Assembly (NCBI RefSeq): GCF_028736925.1
Contig: NZ_JAQZAT010000005.1
Span: 223,073-287,072, forward strand
Origin: Flavivirga sp. 57AJ16
GTDB taxonomy: Bacteria; Bacteroidota; Bacteroidia; Flavobacteriales; Flavobacteriaceae
Direction of reading: 5' to 3'
DNA: 64,000 nucleotides
This document shows positions 16,277 through 25,840 of this stretch, piece after piece (position 1 is the first letter of the stretch; each line of letters opens with the position of its first letter). The translations under genes and the position numbers were made by a program. The notes beneath the pieces are model-generated. The model saw only the letters and a program-made list of their open reading frames with translations, searched no databases and was not told where the DNA came from.

Positions 16277-18250
16277 TTACAAACAATCATTATTAGAATC
16301 GTTTACTTCGCTAGAGCTCGTTGTGGAATCAATTCTCACACAATCTCTATTTGAAGCAACATCAATCGAATTCGATATAAGATCGATATCTTGATTAATA
16401 TCTCTTAAATATATACCATCGTGACTTTGGGTACTAATATTATTTCCATTGAAATCTATATTCTGAGAATCATAAATCTCAACACCATGATTAAATGAAT
16501 TGTTTTTGAAAATAACGCCTCTTGCATCTTTAATTTGTGAATATGCAGATGACTTAAAGGTATTATTATCAAAAGTAACACTATAATTTGCCGCCTCTGG
16601 CTCAAAATTACAGGTAGAAATCTTAATAGCATTAGCTTTAGAGGTAATATCATTATTTTCTATAACAACACCATCTAAGGTTGTTCTGTTAATGAAAAAA
16701 CCTCTACTATCATCTCTACTACTGACCATAGTATTATTATAAATTCTAGAATTTTTTAAGTTAATAGGAGAAATACCCGTTGAAAAATCATTTATAATAT
16801 TATCATATACTAAGACATCTCTGTTTTGTACATTAATACCGGTATTAAATCCAGTTATAGTATTTCCGGAAATTTCATTATCATAAATTGAGTCAGCCGT
16901 TTCTAAATTTTTCCCTCCTTTTATTCCCGTACCACCATTACCATTTACAGTATTGTTAATAATTTTTGTTCCGTAAGTATAAGTATAACTAAGACTATTT
17001 TCTGTTGTATTTCCTTCAATTATAACCTTATAACCAATATGTACAGTAATAGCTCCTGCTGCACTTCCTCGTTCTGTATTATTTCTAATAAAAATATCTT
17101 CAGCTCTTTCATAATGGATATAACCACCATTACCATCAGAGGTTCTTACAGCCTCAACATCAATTCCAAATTTTGGAGGAGTCCCTGTCGACTTTGATGT
17201 ATCTACACCGGCATTTAATAATAAATTATTCTCAATTGTAATGTCAAAACCATCAGTTACGGAAATATTATTTCTCCTATTACTATCAAACGTACAGTTT
17301 TGTACTAGTATGTCATGTGAAGGTGCATAATTTTCTTGAAAAGTAAATCGTAGACTACTAATTTTCATACCGTCTCCAGATCCATTTAACATACGCACAT
17401 TGCTTATAGTACTATTAGTAGCGGCATGTAACTGCATTACATTTCCCCATTCGTGAGTACCTCCACTTGAGTAATCGTGCTCATCCCTATCACCGTATAA
17501 ATTACCTCCAGTTACGGTTACATTATCAACATCTCTTAATGCCAATAAACAATATTTTGGTGCATCATTTGGAAATACTCTTAGGTGCGTATTCTCCGTC
17601 ATTACTAAATTGAAATCAGAAGGAACATTAATAGCTTCTACAGTAGCATAAAAATTCTGGTTTGAAGTTTTGCTGGTAACTTTACCAACTTCAAAATAAG
17701 CATCTAATTCATCTATTTTAAAAGTATTTACACCCATGTTTTTGGATTCATTCATTAAATCCTCAAGTATATTATTATTTCTTTGGGCGATTTCGGATGT
17801 AGTTTCCCCTTGAACAATACCCCATCTTTCTGGGTTAAAGTTAAAGACTGGATCTTTTAATTGTGGTTTTGTCCCTCCAATTATTAAGGTAGAATTTAAT
17901 AGGTTTCCATCAATGATTCCTCCGTCAAAGTTAATGGTACCATTAATAATGTCTCCTCCTTCGTATTCAATTGTTACATTATTAGGAAGATTAATTGTTT
18001 TTCCATCTAAATCTAAAATACAGTCTATGACGACCGTAGAGTTAGCTTCCAATCCTTCTAAAGTAAAATCACAAGGTTCCGTAACATCTATATCATCATT
18101 ATCATCATTATCATCATTGTCTTCTTCTTCTTTAGGTGGATCTACTACTTCAGCTATTTCTTCTTCAAATATCGCTTCATTATTGCATGAATTTGTTACT
18201 AATGACATTAAAACTAGTAACAAAAACATAAATTTACTTATCTCTTTCAT
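16277..18250 (-). CDS. Surface lipoprotein with right-handed parallel beta-helix
   Basis: 657 aa. A lipoprotein signal peptide (hydrophobic 7-19, lipobox LVTNSC with C22) is followed by an acidic linker with (NDD) repeats near residues 45-55. The rest consists of short repeating units rich in N-N-x-I/V and G (for example FDITIENNLLLNAG, DILVQNCTFDSN, VVIENNDITSK), the signature of pectate-lyase-like or epimerase-like beta-helices. Proteins of this type cleave or epimerise uronic-acid polymers, which fits a locus predicted to use GalNAcA. It is the only minus-strand gene between two plus-strand polysaccharide segments. Enzymatic class is not certain. Confidence 0.85.
   Translation of the reverse strand: MKEISKFMFLLLVLMSLVTNSCNNEAIFEEEIAEVVDPPKEEEDNDDNDDNDDIDVTEPCDFTLEGLEANSTVVIDCILDLDGKTINLPNNVTIEYEGGDIINGTINFDGGIIDGNLLNSTLIIGGTKPQLKDPVFNFNPERWGIVQGETTSEIAQRNNNILEDLMNESKNMGVNTFKIDELDAYFEVGKVTSKTSNQNFYATVEAINVPSDFNLVMTENTHLRVFPNDAPKYCLLALRDVDNVTVTGGNLYGDRDEHDYSSGGTHEWGNVMQLHAATNSTISNVRMLNGSGDGMKISSLRFTFQENYAPSHDILVQNCTFDSNRRNNISVTDGFDITIENNLLLNAGVDTSKSTGTPPKFGIDVEAVRTSDGNGGYIHYERAEDIFIRNNTERGSAAGAITVHIGYKVIIEGNTTENSLSYTYTYGTKIINNTVNGNGGTGIKGGKNLETADSIYDNEISGNTITGFNTGINVQNRDVLVYDNIINDFSTGISPINLKNSRIYNNTMVSSRDDSRGFFINRTTLDGVVIENNDITSKANAIKISTCNFEPEAANYSVTFDNNTFKSSAYSQIKDARGVIFKNNSFNHGVEIYDSQNIDFNGNNISTQSHDGIYLRDINQDIDLISNSIDVASNRDCVRIDSTTSSSEVNDSNNDCL
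18092..18118. repeat. Three perfect 9-bp tandem repeats in lipoprotein linker
   Basis: ATCATCATT occurs three times head to tail and encodes the acidic NDD repeats just after the lipobox on the minus strand. Unit changes would stay in frame and alter linker length. Confidence 0.85.
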
Positions 18251-18586
18251 AAAATTTTTAGATTTGGGGTTTACTTCAACTAATCAATATTAGAAAATTA
18301 ATAAAAAACATCGACAAAAAGATGCTTTTTTTCGACGAAATGTAAGTGGTTTCTTAAAAAACATCGATTAAAAACATATATCACCGATAAAGAGTTAATT
18401 AATTCGTAACATAGCCATATATACGCACAAAATGTATTCTTGGATTTTTTATACCACATAAATGAGTGCGAAAATAATATCATTCTGTATAATTGTACTA
18501 AATTTGTTAATAAATTAATCCATTTGTTAATAACTTGTTTATCAACCACTTGGCTTTTTGTAAATAAACACTCACTATTAAAATAA
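18251..18586. other. 336-bp divergent intergenic region
   Basis: No gene supported; a reverse ORF here has no recognisable content. It must hold the promoters for the minus-strand lipoprotein and the plus-strand second polysaccharide operon. A TAAATTTG box (TAnnTTTG type) at 18499-18506 lies about 80 bp before the glycosyltransferase start. Confidence 0.45.
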
Positions 18587-19750
18587 ATGAAGAAAAAAAT
18601 TATTCGAATCACCACTGTACCTGCATCGCTTCTTGGTCTTCTTAAAGGTCAACTAAAATTTATGTCCCTGCATTATGACCTAATTGGTATTTCATCGAAT
18701 GGAGGAGGGATTTTAAAAGAAATGGAAAGCTCTGAAAACGTAAAAACTATTCCTGTTGAAATGACTAGAAAAATTACGCCTTTCAAAGATTTAATATCTG
18801 TTTATAAACTTTATAAAATAATCAAAATCGAAAAACCGTATATCGTTCATACTCACACTCCTAAAGCTGGAACACTAGGTATGATTGCAGCTAAGCTTGC
18901 AGGGGTTCCTCATAGGCTCCATACAATAGCAGGCTTGCCGTTGGTCGAGTCTACAGGTGCAAAAAGGTCTCTTTTAAATTTTGTAGAAAAAATCACTTAT
19001 TCCTGTGCTACAATAATTTACCCGAATTCATTTGGTTTAAGGGATATTATTTTAGATCAGAAATTTACAACAAATGAAAAATTAAAAGTAATTGGTAACG
19101 GGAGTTCAAATGGAATAGATACTAACCATTATAATCCAGATTTATTTGACGAGCAACATGATTTATCACTACGAGAAGAGTTAGGTATTAAACCTCATGA
19201 TTTTGTATTTGTATTTGTTGGAAGACTGGTTACGGATAAAGGTATTAATGAGCTAGTTGAAGCCTTTAAAAAGTTGAATTTAGAGTTTAAGAATTCAAAA
19301 TTATTATTGGTTGGTCCCTATGAGAGTTATATTGATCCCTTATTACCTAAGACTTTAACCGAAATAGATACTCATAAAAATATTATCGTTGCAGGGTGGC
19401 AAAATGATGTTCGTCCATTTTTTTCAATATCAGACGCCCTTGTATTTCCTAGTTATAGAGAAGGTTTCCCTAATGTAGTATTACAAGCTGGGGCTATGGA
19501 ACTGCCTTGCATAGTGAGTAATATTAATGGTTGTAATGAAATTATAGAAAACAATAATAATGGCATAATTATACCTGTAAAGGATACGCAGGCAATTTAT
19601 AATTCAATGAAATATATGGGTAGTATAAAGAAAGACGACCTAATTGCTATGGGGAAAAAATCTAGAAAACTAATTATTTCTAGATTTGAACAAAAATTTG
19701 TTTGGCAACAAATACTAAAGGAATATAATGCCTTAGAGAACCTTTCTTAA
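18587..19750 (+). CDS. Glycosyltransferase family 4 (CapM/PglA-like)
   Basis: 387 aa, GT-B fold. The N-terminal ITTVPASLLGLLKGQLKFM followed by VHTHTPKAGTLGMIAAKLAG, and GLPLVESTGAKRSLL, are typical of CapM/PglA-type transferases that add the second sugar onto an undecaprenyl-PP-bacillosamine or FucNAc primer. The donor domain shows FVGRLVTDKGINELVEAF and FPSYREGFPNVVLQAGAME. It opens the second operon, which also contains PglC-like and PglD-like genes, consistent with such a role. Confidence 0.88.
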   Translation: MKKKIIRITTVPASLLGLLKGQLKFMSLHYDLIGISSNGGGILKEMESSENVKTIPVEMTRKITPFKDLISVYKLYKIIKIEKPYIVHTHTPKAGTLGMIAAKLAGVPHRLHTIAGLPLVESTGAKRSLLNFVEKITYSCATIIYPNSFGLRDIILDQKFTTNEKLKVIGNGSSNGIDTNHYNPDLFDEQHDLSLREELGIKPHDFVFVFVGRLVTDKGINELVEAFKKLNLEFKNSKLLLVGPYESYIDPLLPKTLTEIDTHKNIIVAGWQNDVRPFFSISDALVFPSYREGFPNVVLQAGAMELPCIVSNINGCNEIIENNNNGIIIPVKDTQAIYNSMKYMGSIKKDDLIAMGKKSRKLIISRFEQKFVWQQILKEYNALENLS

Positions 19751-19769
19751 TTAAAACTAAAAAATTCGA

Positions 19770-20810
19770 ATGAAATTACTCTACTTACTGTATGTTTTAA
19801 AAAACACAGATTATAAAAAATTAAACACCTACATTAAACACGTTAGCAACCTAAAGAAAACTAGCTCTTTACGGGTAATATTGAATATGTTTACCGACTT
19901 TTTAAGGTATAATATGACTTTTTTAGATTATTTTTATCTAGAGTTTTTTAATAGGTCAAAACAGGAGAAAAAAACCTACGCAAGCACCATTTTCATGTAT
20001 AAATTTCAGAAAAAGCTTAACGGTAAGCTTTTTATAAAATATTTCTATGATAAAAAACTATTCTATGACAAGTTTGAAAAATTCGTTTGCCATGGTCATT
20101 TCTTACCTCATAAAAATACGCCTGAAGCATTTAAAGAATGGCTTAAAATCAAGAGTCCGAAATCCATTATAGTTAAAAACAGTAAAGGGCAAGTTGGATC
20201 TGGTATCGAGAAATTTGAAGTTACTATAAAAGAAAAAAGCTTTTTATTAAATAAAATGAGTGTTTCCGAATTTTTAGACTACATAAGCTTAATAAATTTA
20301 GACCTGATAGAGGTTTGTATTGAACAACACGATGTTTTAAATGATATATACCCAGAGTCTCTTAATACCCTGAGAGTCATTACCATTATAGATAAAGAAA
20401 ACAACGTCCATATAATAGGTGCTATTTTAAGGATGGGTGCTGGTAAATATATTGACAATTTTGACGCAGGCGGTGTTTCGGCCAAAGTGAATATAGAAAC
20501 TGGAGTTATAGAAGGGCCAGTGATTTATAAAACTCCCTTAGATACTACATTTTATAAAAATCATCCTGTAAACAATAATAAAATTGTTGGTATTCAATTA
20601 CCTTATTGGGAAGAAGCCACTACACTAGTCAAAAAAGCTTCTTTACATATTCCTGAAGTAAGAACAGTTGGTTGGGATGTTGTGCTTACCAATCAAGGTG
20701 CTTTTCTATTAGAAGGTAATCATAATTGGGACAAAACACACTGGCAAATGTGTTTGGGAACTGGACTTAAATATGAATTAAACAAGTATATGGATAATAT
20801 TCTATCTTAG
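19770..20810 (+). CDS. Sugar-transfer-associated ATP-grasp protein (1)
   Basis: 346 aa. The ATP-grasp nucleotide-binding strand and loop appear as SIIVKNSKGQVGSGIEKFEV (about residues 131-150). The catalytic half shows LNTLRVITIIDKENNVHIIG, AGKYIDNFDAGGVSAKV and the C-terminal VGWDVVLTNQGAFLLEGNHN, which supply the Mg/ATP ligands. This matches the ATPgrasp_ST family found in capsule/LPS clusters. The family is expected to form an amide or ester through an acyl-phosphate; the substrate is unknown. A second family member follows 261 bp downstream. Confidence 0.85.
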   Translation: MKLLYLLYVLKNTDYKKLNTYIKHVSNLKKTSSLRVILNMFTDFLRYNMTFLDYFYLEFFNRSKQEKKTYASTIFMYKFQKKLNGKLFIKYFYDKKLFYDKFEKFVCHGHFLPHKNTPEAFKEWLKIKSPKSIIVKNSKGQVGSGIEKFEVTIKEKSFLLNKMSVSEFLDYISLINLDLIEVCIEQHDVLNDIYPESLNTLRVITIIDKENNVHIIGAILRMGAGKYIDNFDAGGVSAKVNIETGVIEGPVIYKTPLDTTFYKNHPVNNNKIVGIQLPYWEEATTLVKKASLHIPEVRTVGWDVVLTNQGAFLLEGNHNWDKTHWQMCLGTGLKYELNKYMDNILS

Positions 20811-21071
20811 CCTTTTTATACCAGCAAGGTTAAAATAAAATGTGAAATTGTAATAATAATTTTTGCAACCCCTTTTATGAGGAAAAATATAAAACTAGTT
20901 ATCTAGATTATTTGATGATAAGCGAATTTTATAGAATTATAAATTCAAAAAAACTACATTGCCCAACCAAAATAAAGAGTTTGTTTATCAATGAATTATT
21001 CAAGTGCTGTTTTAAAATATTAAATAACATCTTGTTTTCTGCCATAAATAAGTATTAAAGATAATTTGTTC

Positions 21072-22094
21072 ATGCGTTTAAGTGTAATATTAAAAGACCC
21101 CAATAAAAAAAGCGTCTTTTTAATTTTAAAAGAAGCCATTATTTACATGTTTGTAAAACATGAACTACCTCATTATTATTTTGGCAAATTCTTATACAGA
21201 AAAAGTGTTACAAATTTTAGGGATTATTTGAGCATGAAAGAAACAGATGCGATTGCATTATCAAAAAAATTCAACAAATTTGAATATGCCTCTATGTTAA
21301 GAAACAAACTGACCTTCTCCCTTTATTGCCAAGAAAATAATTTAGCCATCCCAAAACTTTTAAGTTATAATTTAAGTAATTCTTTTTTTTACAATGGTAG
21401 GTTAATTAAAATAAATACTGTAAACGATTTAATAGTCTATTTTGAAGATATTTTTATTGAAAGCAAACAAAACACCGTATTTTTAAAACCAACAGGTGAT
21501 ATGGGTGGATCTGGTTGTATTCTATTAAAAAGAGAAACACTATCAAATCAAGTACAGCAACATTATACAGAACTAACTAACCAAAACTATATACATCAAG
21601 AATTAATAAAACAACATTCGGAAATTAGTAAAATAAATCCTAGTTGTATTAATTCTATCAGGTTCGATACATATATTGACAAGCATAATAAGAGCCATAT
21701 TTTATCTGCACTTATGAGATTTGGCGCGGGTAATAATTTTGTTGATAATGCAAGTTCTGGCGGATTCTATGTTAAAATAGATTTAAATAACGGTTCGTTA
21801 GACCTTGTAGGTAAACAACTTATGAAATATGGAGGAAAACAAGTTACAGAGCACCCAGATTCAAAGTATGTTTTTGGAGGATTTAAAATTCCTTATTTCG
21901 ATGAAGCTTGCAGATTGGTCTTAAAAGCTGTCGATTATATCCCAGATAGAATTATAGGCTGGGATATAGCCATAACAGAAACAGGCCCCGTGCTAATTGA
22001 AGGTAACGACAACAACTCAATTTTTTTATCAGATATTGCATACGGGGGCTACCTTAAACATCCGCTATTTAAAGAAATTTTAAAAGAAGCTTAA
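21072..22094 (+). CDS. Sugar-transfer-associated ATP-grasp protein (2)
   Basis: 340 aa from the ATG at 21072 (a TTG two codons upstream is less likely). Same family as the preceding gene but strongly diverged. Seen: VFLKPTGDMGGSGCILLKR in the ATP-binding loop, INSIRFDTYIDKHNKSHILS, GAGNNFVDNASSGGFYVKID and IGWDIAITETGPVLIEGNDN. The acidic/Asn ligands at the C-terminus are retained, so it is likely active. The stop is 7 bp from the sugar transferase gene. Paired ATP-grasp ligases next to amino-acid-type transferases suggest amide decoration of a carboxylated sugar (inference). Confidence 0.83.
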   Translation: MRLSVILKDPNKKSVFLILKEAIIYMFVKHELPHYYFGKFLYRKSVTNFRDYLSMKETDAIALSKKFNKFEYASMLRNKLTFSLYCQENNLAIPKLLSYNLSNSFFYNGRLIKINTVNDLIVYFEDIFIESKQNTVFLKPTGDMGGSGCILLKRETLSNQVQQHYTELTNQNYIHQELIKQHSEISKINPSCINSIRFDTYIDKHNKSHILSALMRFGAGNNFVDNASSGGFYVKIDLNNGSLDLVGKQLMKYGGKQVTEHPDSKYVFGGFKIPYFDEACRLVLKAVDYIPDRIIGWDIAITETGPVLIEGNDNNSIFLSDIAYGGYLKHPLFKEILKEA

Positions 22095-22101
22095 AATTAA
22101 A

Positions 22102-22713
22102 ATGTATAAAACACTAATTAAAAGACTAATAGATATAGTAACCAGTTTAATTGGTTTATTAATACTATCTCCTATTTTGTTAATATTAATAATCGTTCTA
22201 AGTATTTCAAATAATGGAAAACCCTTTTTTTACCAAAAAAGACCTGGTAAATATGGAAATATATTTACGATTATAAAACTAAAATCTATGAATGATAAAA
22301 AAGATGAAAACGGGAAGTTTTTACCTTTTGAGCAAAGAGTTACAAAGACTGGTGCTTTCATACGAAAATATTCACTAGATGAAATCCCTCAATTGTTTAA
22401 TGTTTTTATTGGAGATATGAGTTTGGTTGGACCTAGACCTTTATTAATAGATTATTTACCACTATATAGTAAAGAACAAAAAAAACGCCACAATGTAAAA
22501 CCAGGTATCACTGGATGGGCTCAGGTTAATGGTAGAAATGCCATTAGTTGGAAACAAAAATTCGAATACGATGTTTGGTATGTAGAGCACCTTTCATTCT
22601 TACTCGATGTGAAAATACTATTATTAACCATAAAGAAGGTATTATTAAAAAAAGATGTTAACAGTGAAACCAACCTTAATATGCCTCCTTTTACTGGAAG
22701 TGATAGCTATTGA
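22102..22713 (+). CDS. pglC: Initiating sugar-phosphate transferase (PglC-like)
   Basis: 203 aa, the short PglC-type monotopic phosphoglycosyltransferase without the WbaP N-terminal extension. A single N-terminal membrane helix (about 10-33) is followed by PFFYQKRPGKYGNIFTIIKLKSM, then RKYSLDEIPQLFNVFIGDMS with the catalytic Asp-Glu pair, LVGPRPLL and KPGITGWAQVNGRN. It transfers a sugar-1-phosphate to undecaprenyl phosphate, starting repeat-unit synthesis. Adjacent to the PglD-type acetyltransferase domain, which suggests a bacillosamine-like primer. Confidence 0.93.
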   Translation: MYKTLIKRLIDIVTSLIGLLILSPILLILIIVLSISNNGKPFFYQKRPGKYGNIFTIIKLKSMNDKKDENGKFLPFEQRVTKTGAFIRKYSLDEIPQLFNVFIGDMSLVGPRPLLIDYLPLYSKEQKKRHNVKPGITGWAQVNGRNAISWKQKFEYDVWYVEHLSFLLDVKILLLTIKKVLLKKDVNSETNLNMPPFTGSDSY

Positions 22714-22746
22714 TATCGATAATAAATTAATTTCATTATATACGCA

Positions 22747-24504
22747 ATGCAAAAAAAGAATGGAATAATATTAGGATCAGGAACTTACGGTGAAGTATTC
22801 TTAACGTATTTAACTGAAGCTGGTCATAATATAATAGGTTTTTTTGATGGTAACCTAAACAATATAGGCAAGGAAATCCATGGAGTAAAAGTTTTAGGAT
22901 CATTTAATGATTTGCTAACTCCTGAATTTAAAAACAAAATTGATGAAGTGTTTTGTCCAATTGGTAATAATGACATACGAACAAGTTATCTCAGTCAATT
23001 AAACGATTATGGTTATAAAACTCCTAATTTTATTCATTCATCAGTAATTCTGAATAAAGATGTTGTTCTTGGTAAAGGTGTTTACTTACTTCCAGGAGTT
23101 ATTATTATGCCACATACATCAATTGAAGATTTTGTGATTATTAGTATGGGCAGTAAAATAGCCCATCATACCATTCTTGAAAATGGTGTATTTGTTTCAA
23201 CAGGAGTCAATGTTGGTGCTAACATTGTTTTAAAATCGAAATCTTTTTTAGGTATAAGTTCAACTATAATGACTGGTGTAGAAGTAATTGGAGAAAACTC
23301 TGTTATTGGTTGTGGTGCCGTTGTTATTAAAAATGTTGAGGATAATATAATTGTAGCTGGAGTTCCAGCAAAAAAATTAAGGGATTTAGATGTTGAAAAA
23401 CATTATAATTCAGGGTATCAAATAAACAAGCCTAAATTAAAACAGCAGGTTAGTAACGAATGTAGTTTAGAAGAGGTTTATGAGAAAAATAAATGGGATT
23501 CAATACTTCATGACATAGGGAAATATGATTTTTATCATACTTATGATTATCATGCGTTATCAAAATCTAAAAATGAGACCCCTGTATTATTAAAATATGT
23601 AGAGAATGATATAATTATAGGAATACCTTTGTTAATTAGATCCATTGCAAACACTAATTATAAAGATGCCACTTCGGTATACGGATATGCTGGTCCTATA
23701 AGCAAAGGTTTACCAGCAAATTTTGATAATAGCAATTTTCAAAAGAAAATAACAGAATACTTTGCCAATAATTTTATCTCTGTATTTTCTAGATTAAATC
23801 CATATATACCTAAACAATGTTCCATATTATCCAATATAGGAACTATTTGTCCACAAGGAAACGTTGTTAATATAGACCTGATGTTAGACACTGATTTGCA
23901 AAGGAGAAATTTCCGAAGAAGACTAAAAACTCATATAAACAGGGCACGTAGACTTTGTTCTGTAAAAAAAGCTACTACCAATAAGGACCTTCAGGATTTC
24001 ATTGATATTTATTATGAAAACATGAATCGTGTTTCTGCAAAAGAATCTTATTATTTTGATAAAGCCTATTTTGAAAACATGAATAACTCAGATAGTTTTG
24101 ATTCTCAAATATTATTAGCAATAGATAATAACACTGGCAAGACCATTGCTGCAAGTCAATTCATAATTACGAACTCCATAGTTCAGTATCATTTATCTGG
24201 TACAAAGAAGGATTTCTTACATTTAACACCTACCAAACTATTAATTGATGAAATGCGTTTGATAGCTTCCGAAAAAGGCTTGGTTTGTTTTAATTTAGGT
24301 GGTGGCCTAGGTGGTCGAGATAATGATTCATTATTCGACTTTAAAGCGTCTTTTTCAAAGGATTTTAAACAATTCAATTTATGGAAATGGATCATTGATG
24401 AAAAAGTATATGGTGAACTAGTATTACAGAGAGGAAGAAAAAATAAAGAAAACAATTACTTCCCTCTTTACAGATCTCCCGATGATATAAATATTAACCC
24501 GTGA
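22747..24504 (+). CDS. PglD-like sugar N-acetyltransferase fused to FemAB/GNAT-like transferase
   Basis: 585 aa, two domains. Residues 1 to about 215 are PglD-like: a Rossmann-type N-terminus (GIILGSGTYGEVFLTYL) and a left-handed beta-helix with hexapeptides (VVLGKGVYLLPGVIIMPHTS to VPAKKLRD) that would acetylate a UDP-4-amino-sugar. Residues about 230-585 form a FemAB/Acetyltransf_6 domain: FYHTYDYHALSK, RRRLKTHINRARR, QYHLSGTKKDFLHLTPTKLL, CFNLGGGLGG. The fusion is unusual: PglD enzymes normally end at about 200 aa. A frameshift-free junction and an in-operon position argue that it is real. Its stop overlaps the next start by 4 bp. Confidence 0.85.
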   Translation: MQKKNGIILGSGTYGEVFLTYLTEAGHNIIGFFDGNLNNIGKEIHGVKVLGSFNDLLTPEFKNKIDEVFCPIGNNDIRTSYLSQLNDYGYKTPNFIHSSVILNKDVVLGKGVYLLPGVIIMPHTSIEDFVIISMGSKIAHHTILENGVFVSTGVNVGANIVLKSKSFLGISSTIMTGVEVIGENSVIGCGAVVIKNVEDNIIVAGVPAKKLRDLDVEKHYNSGYQINKPKLKQQVSNECSLEEVYEKNKWDSILHDIGKYDFYHTYDYHALSKSKNETPVLLKYVENDIIIGIPLLIRSIANTNYKDATSVYGYAGPISKGLPANFDNSNFQKKITEYFANNFISVFSRLNPYIPKQCSILSNIGTICPQGNVVNIDLMLDTDLQRRNFRRRLKTHINRARRLCSVKKATTNKDLQDFIDIYYENMNRVSAKESYYFDKAYFENMNNSDSFDSQILLAIDNNTGKTIAASQFIITNSIVQYHLSGTKKDFLHLTPTKLLIDEMRLIASEKGLVCFNLGGGLGGRDNDSLFDFKASFSKDFKQFNLWKWIIDEKVYGELVLQRGRKNKENNYFPLYRSPDDININP

Positions 24505-25742
24505 TAAAGAATAATCCCTTTACATCTGATACATTTACAAATATTTGGTATAAACACTTTGTAAAAAAGCAAACACTTTTTTTATTTAATTTTATAAATA
24601 ATATTAATTTTTATAAGCTTTCAATATTTCCCATTTACATTAATGTTGGCAGAAACTTAACCAAGGGCATTTCTTATTCGCTAAATGCTCAAAGCAGTCT
24701 AAAAGATTTTAAAAAAAAAGTATGTCTGCTCTATGATGTACCTGCTTTTTTTAATATTAAAGCCGGTAATACTCAAAAGGGTTTAAAGTCCCTAAAAATA
24801 AAGCAATATCCTGGGTTTTTAATCGATTTAGAGAAACATAAAAATTTTAATAACTACTTCTCAGCTACATTTAGCAAAAGTAGCATCCAAAAGTTTAGAA
24901 GATATAAAAACCGTCTTGAAAAATGTTTTAACATTACGCATAAAATGTACATAGGAAACATTGACAAGCAAGAATATGACTCCATTTTTAATTCTTTTAA
25001 ACATCTTTTAACTAAGCGGTTTGATGATAAACAAATTACCAATAATAACCTAAATCCTAAAGAATGGAATTTTTATTATGATGTTGTATACCCTTTAATT
25101 TTAGAAAGAAAAGCAAGTTTATTTGTAACATATAATGACAACACTCCCATAGCAATCCGATTAAATTATTATTCCGAAGATATTATCTTTGATGCAATCA
25201 CAGTCTTTGACATTGATTATAACAAGTTCCATATTGGGAAAATCTCCATAATAAAGATATTGGAATGGGCTTTTGAAAATAATTATAAAATCTTTGATTT
25301 CTCAAAGGGCTACTTCGATTATAAGGAAAAATGGAGTGATTTAAAGTATGATTTTGAATATCATTTGTATTATGACGCTAAGTCTATTAAGGCTATTATA
25401 TTAGCAAATTCATTAGCTTGGTTTTTTAGGGCAAAACAATATTTAAGAGATATGGAAATGAATAAAAAACTTCATGAGTTCACCTATCTTATAAGAAAAA
25501 AGGAAACCCAAAATAGAATAATTAGTGAAATAAGTGAATCTGAAATTGATATTAAAGACAACATGCTCATAGCGCTTAACCTAAACAATGATTTATCGTA
25601 TTTGAAGAAAAACATTTTCGATTTTCTATTTATTACAAATGAACATCTAAATAACTTAAAGATTTACCAAGTAAAACATGACCATCGAAAATTAATTCTC
25701 TTAAAAAATAAAAAAAAGAGTCAATTGTTATTAGTCAGTTAG
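24501..25742 (+). CDS. FemAB/GNAT-like acyltransferase, paralogue 1 of 5
   Basis: 413 aa with a GTG start overlapping the upstream stop (GTGA). It is the most divergent of five tandem paralogues. Shared core: SKSSIQKFRRYKNRLEKCF, RKASLFVTYNDNTPIAIRLN, FDIDYNKFHIGK, and FDFSKGYFDYKEKW where the others have DMGxG...YKxxW. This pattern belongs to the BioF2-like/CelD acetyltransferase fold, double-GNAT relatives of FemAB. Expected cytosolic transfer of an acyl or aminoacyl group to a glycan precursor; the donor (acyl-CoA or aminoacyl-tRNA) cannot be told from sequence. Confidence 0.8.
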   Translation: MIKNNPFTSDTFTNIWYKHFVKKQTLFLFNFINNINFYKLSIFPIYINVGRNLTKGISYSLNAQSSLKDFKKKVCLLYDVPAFFNIKAGNTQKGLKSLKIKQYPGFLIDLEKHKNFNNYFSATFSKSSIQKFRRYKNRLEKCFNITHKMYIGNIDKQEYDSIFNSFKHLLTKRFDDKQITNNNLNPKEWNFYYDVVYPLILERKASLFVTYNDNTPIAIRLNYYSEDIIFDAITVFDIDYNKFHIGKISIIKILEWAFENNYKIFDFSKGYFDYKEKWSDLKYDFEYHLYYDAKSIKAIILANSLAWFFRAKQYLRDMEMNKKLHEFTYLIRKKETQNRIISEISESEIDIKDNMLIALNLNNDLSYLKKNIFDFLFITNEHLNNLKIYQVKHDHRKLILLKNKKKSQLLLVS

Positions 25743-25840
25743 CAAGAGCCTAACTTAAAACAAAAAACGAATTAAAATTCAGATCAATTATAAACTTATT
25801 ATGATTCAGCATTTAAAAATCATATTTTAAATTGAGTATT

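Noticed and set aside
17913..18293. Plus-strand Ser-rich ORF opposite the lipoprotein N-terminus
   Set aside because: The Ser run is the complement of the acidic repeat tract; the minus-strand signal peptide and beta-helix are convincing.
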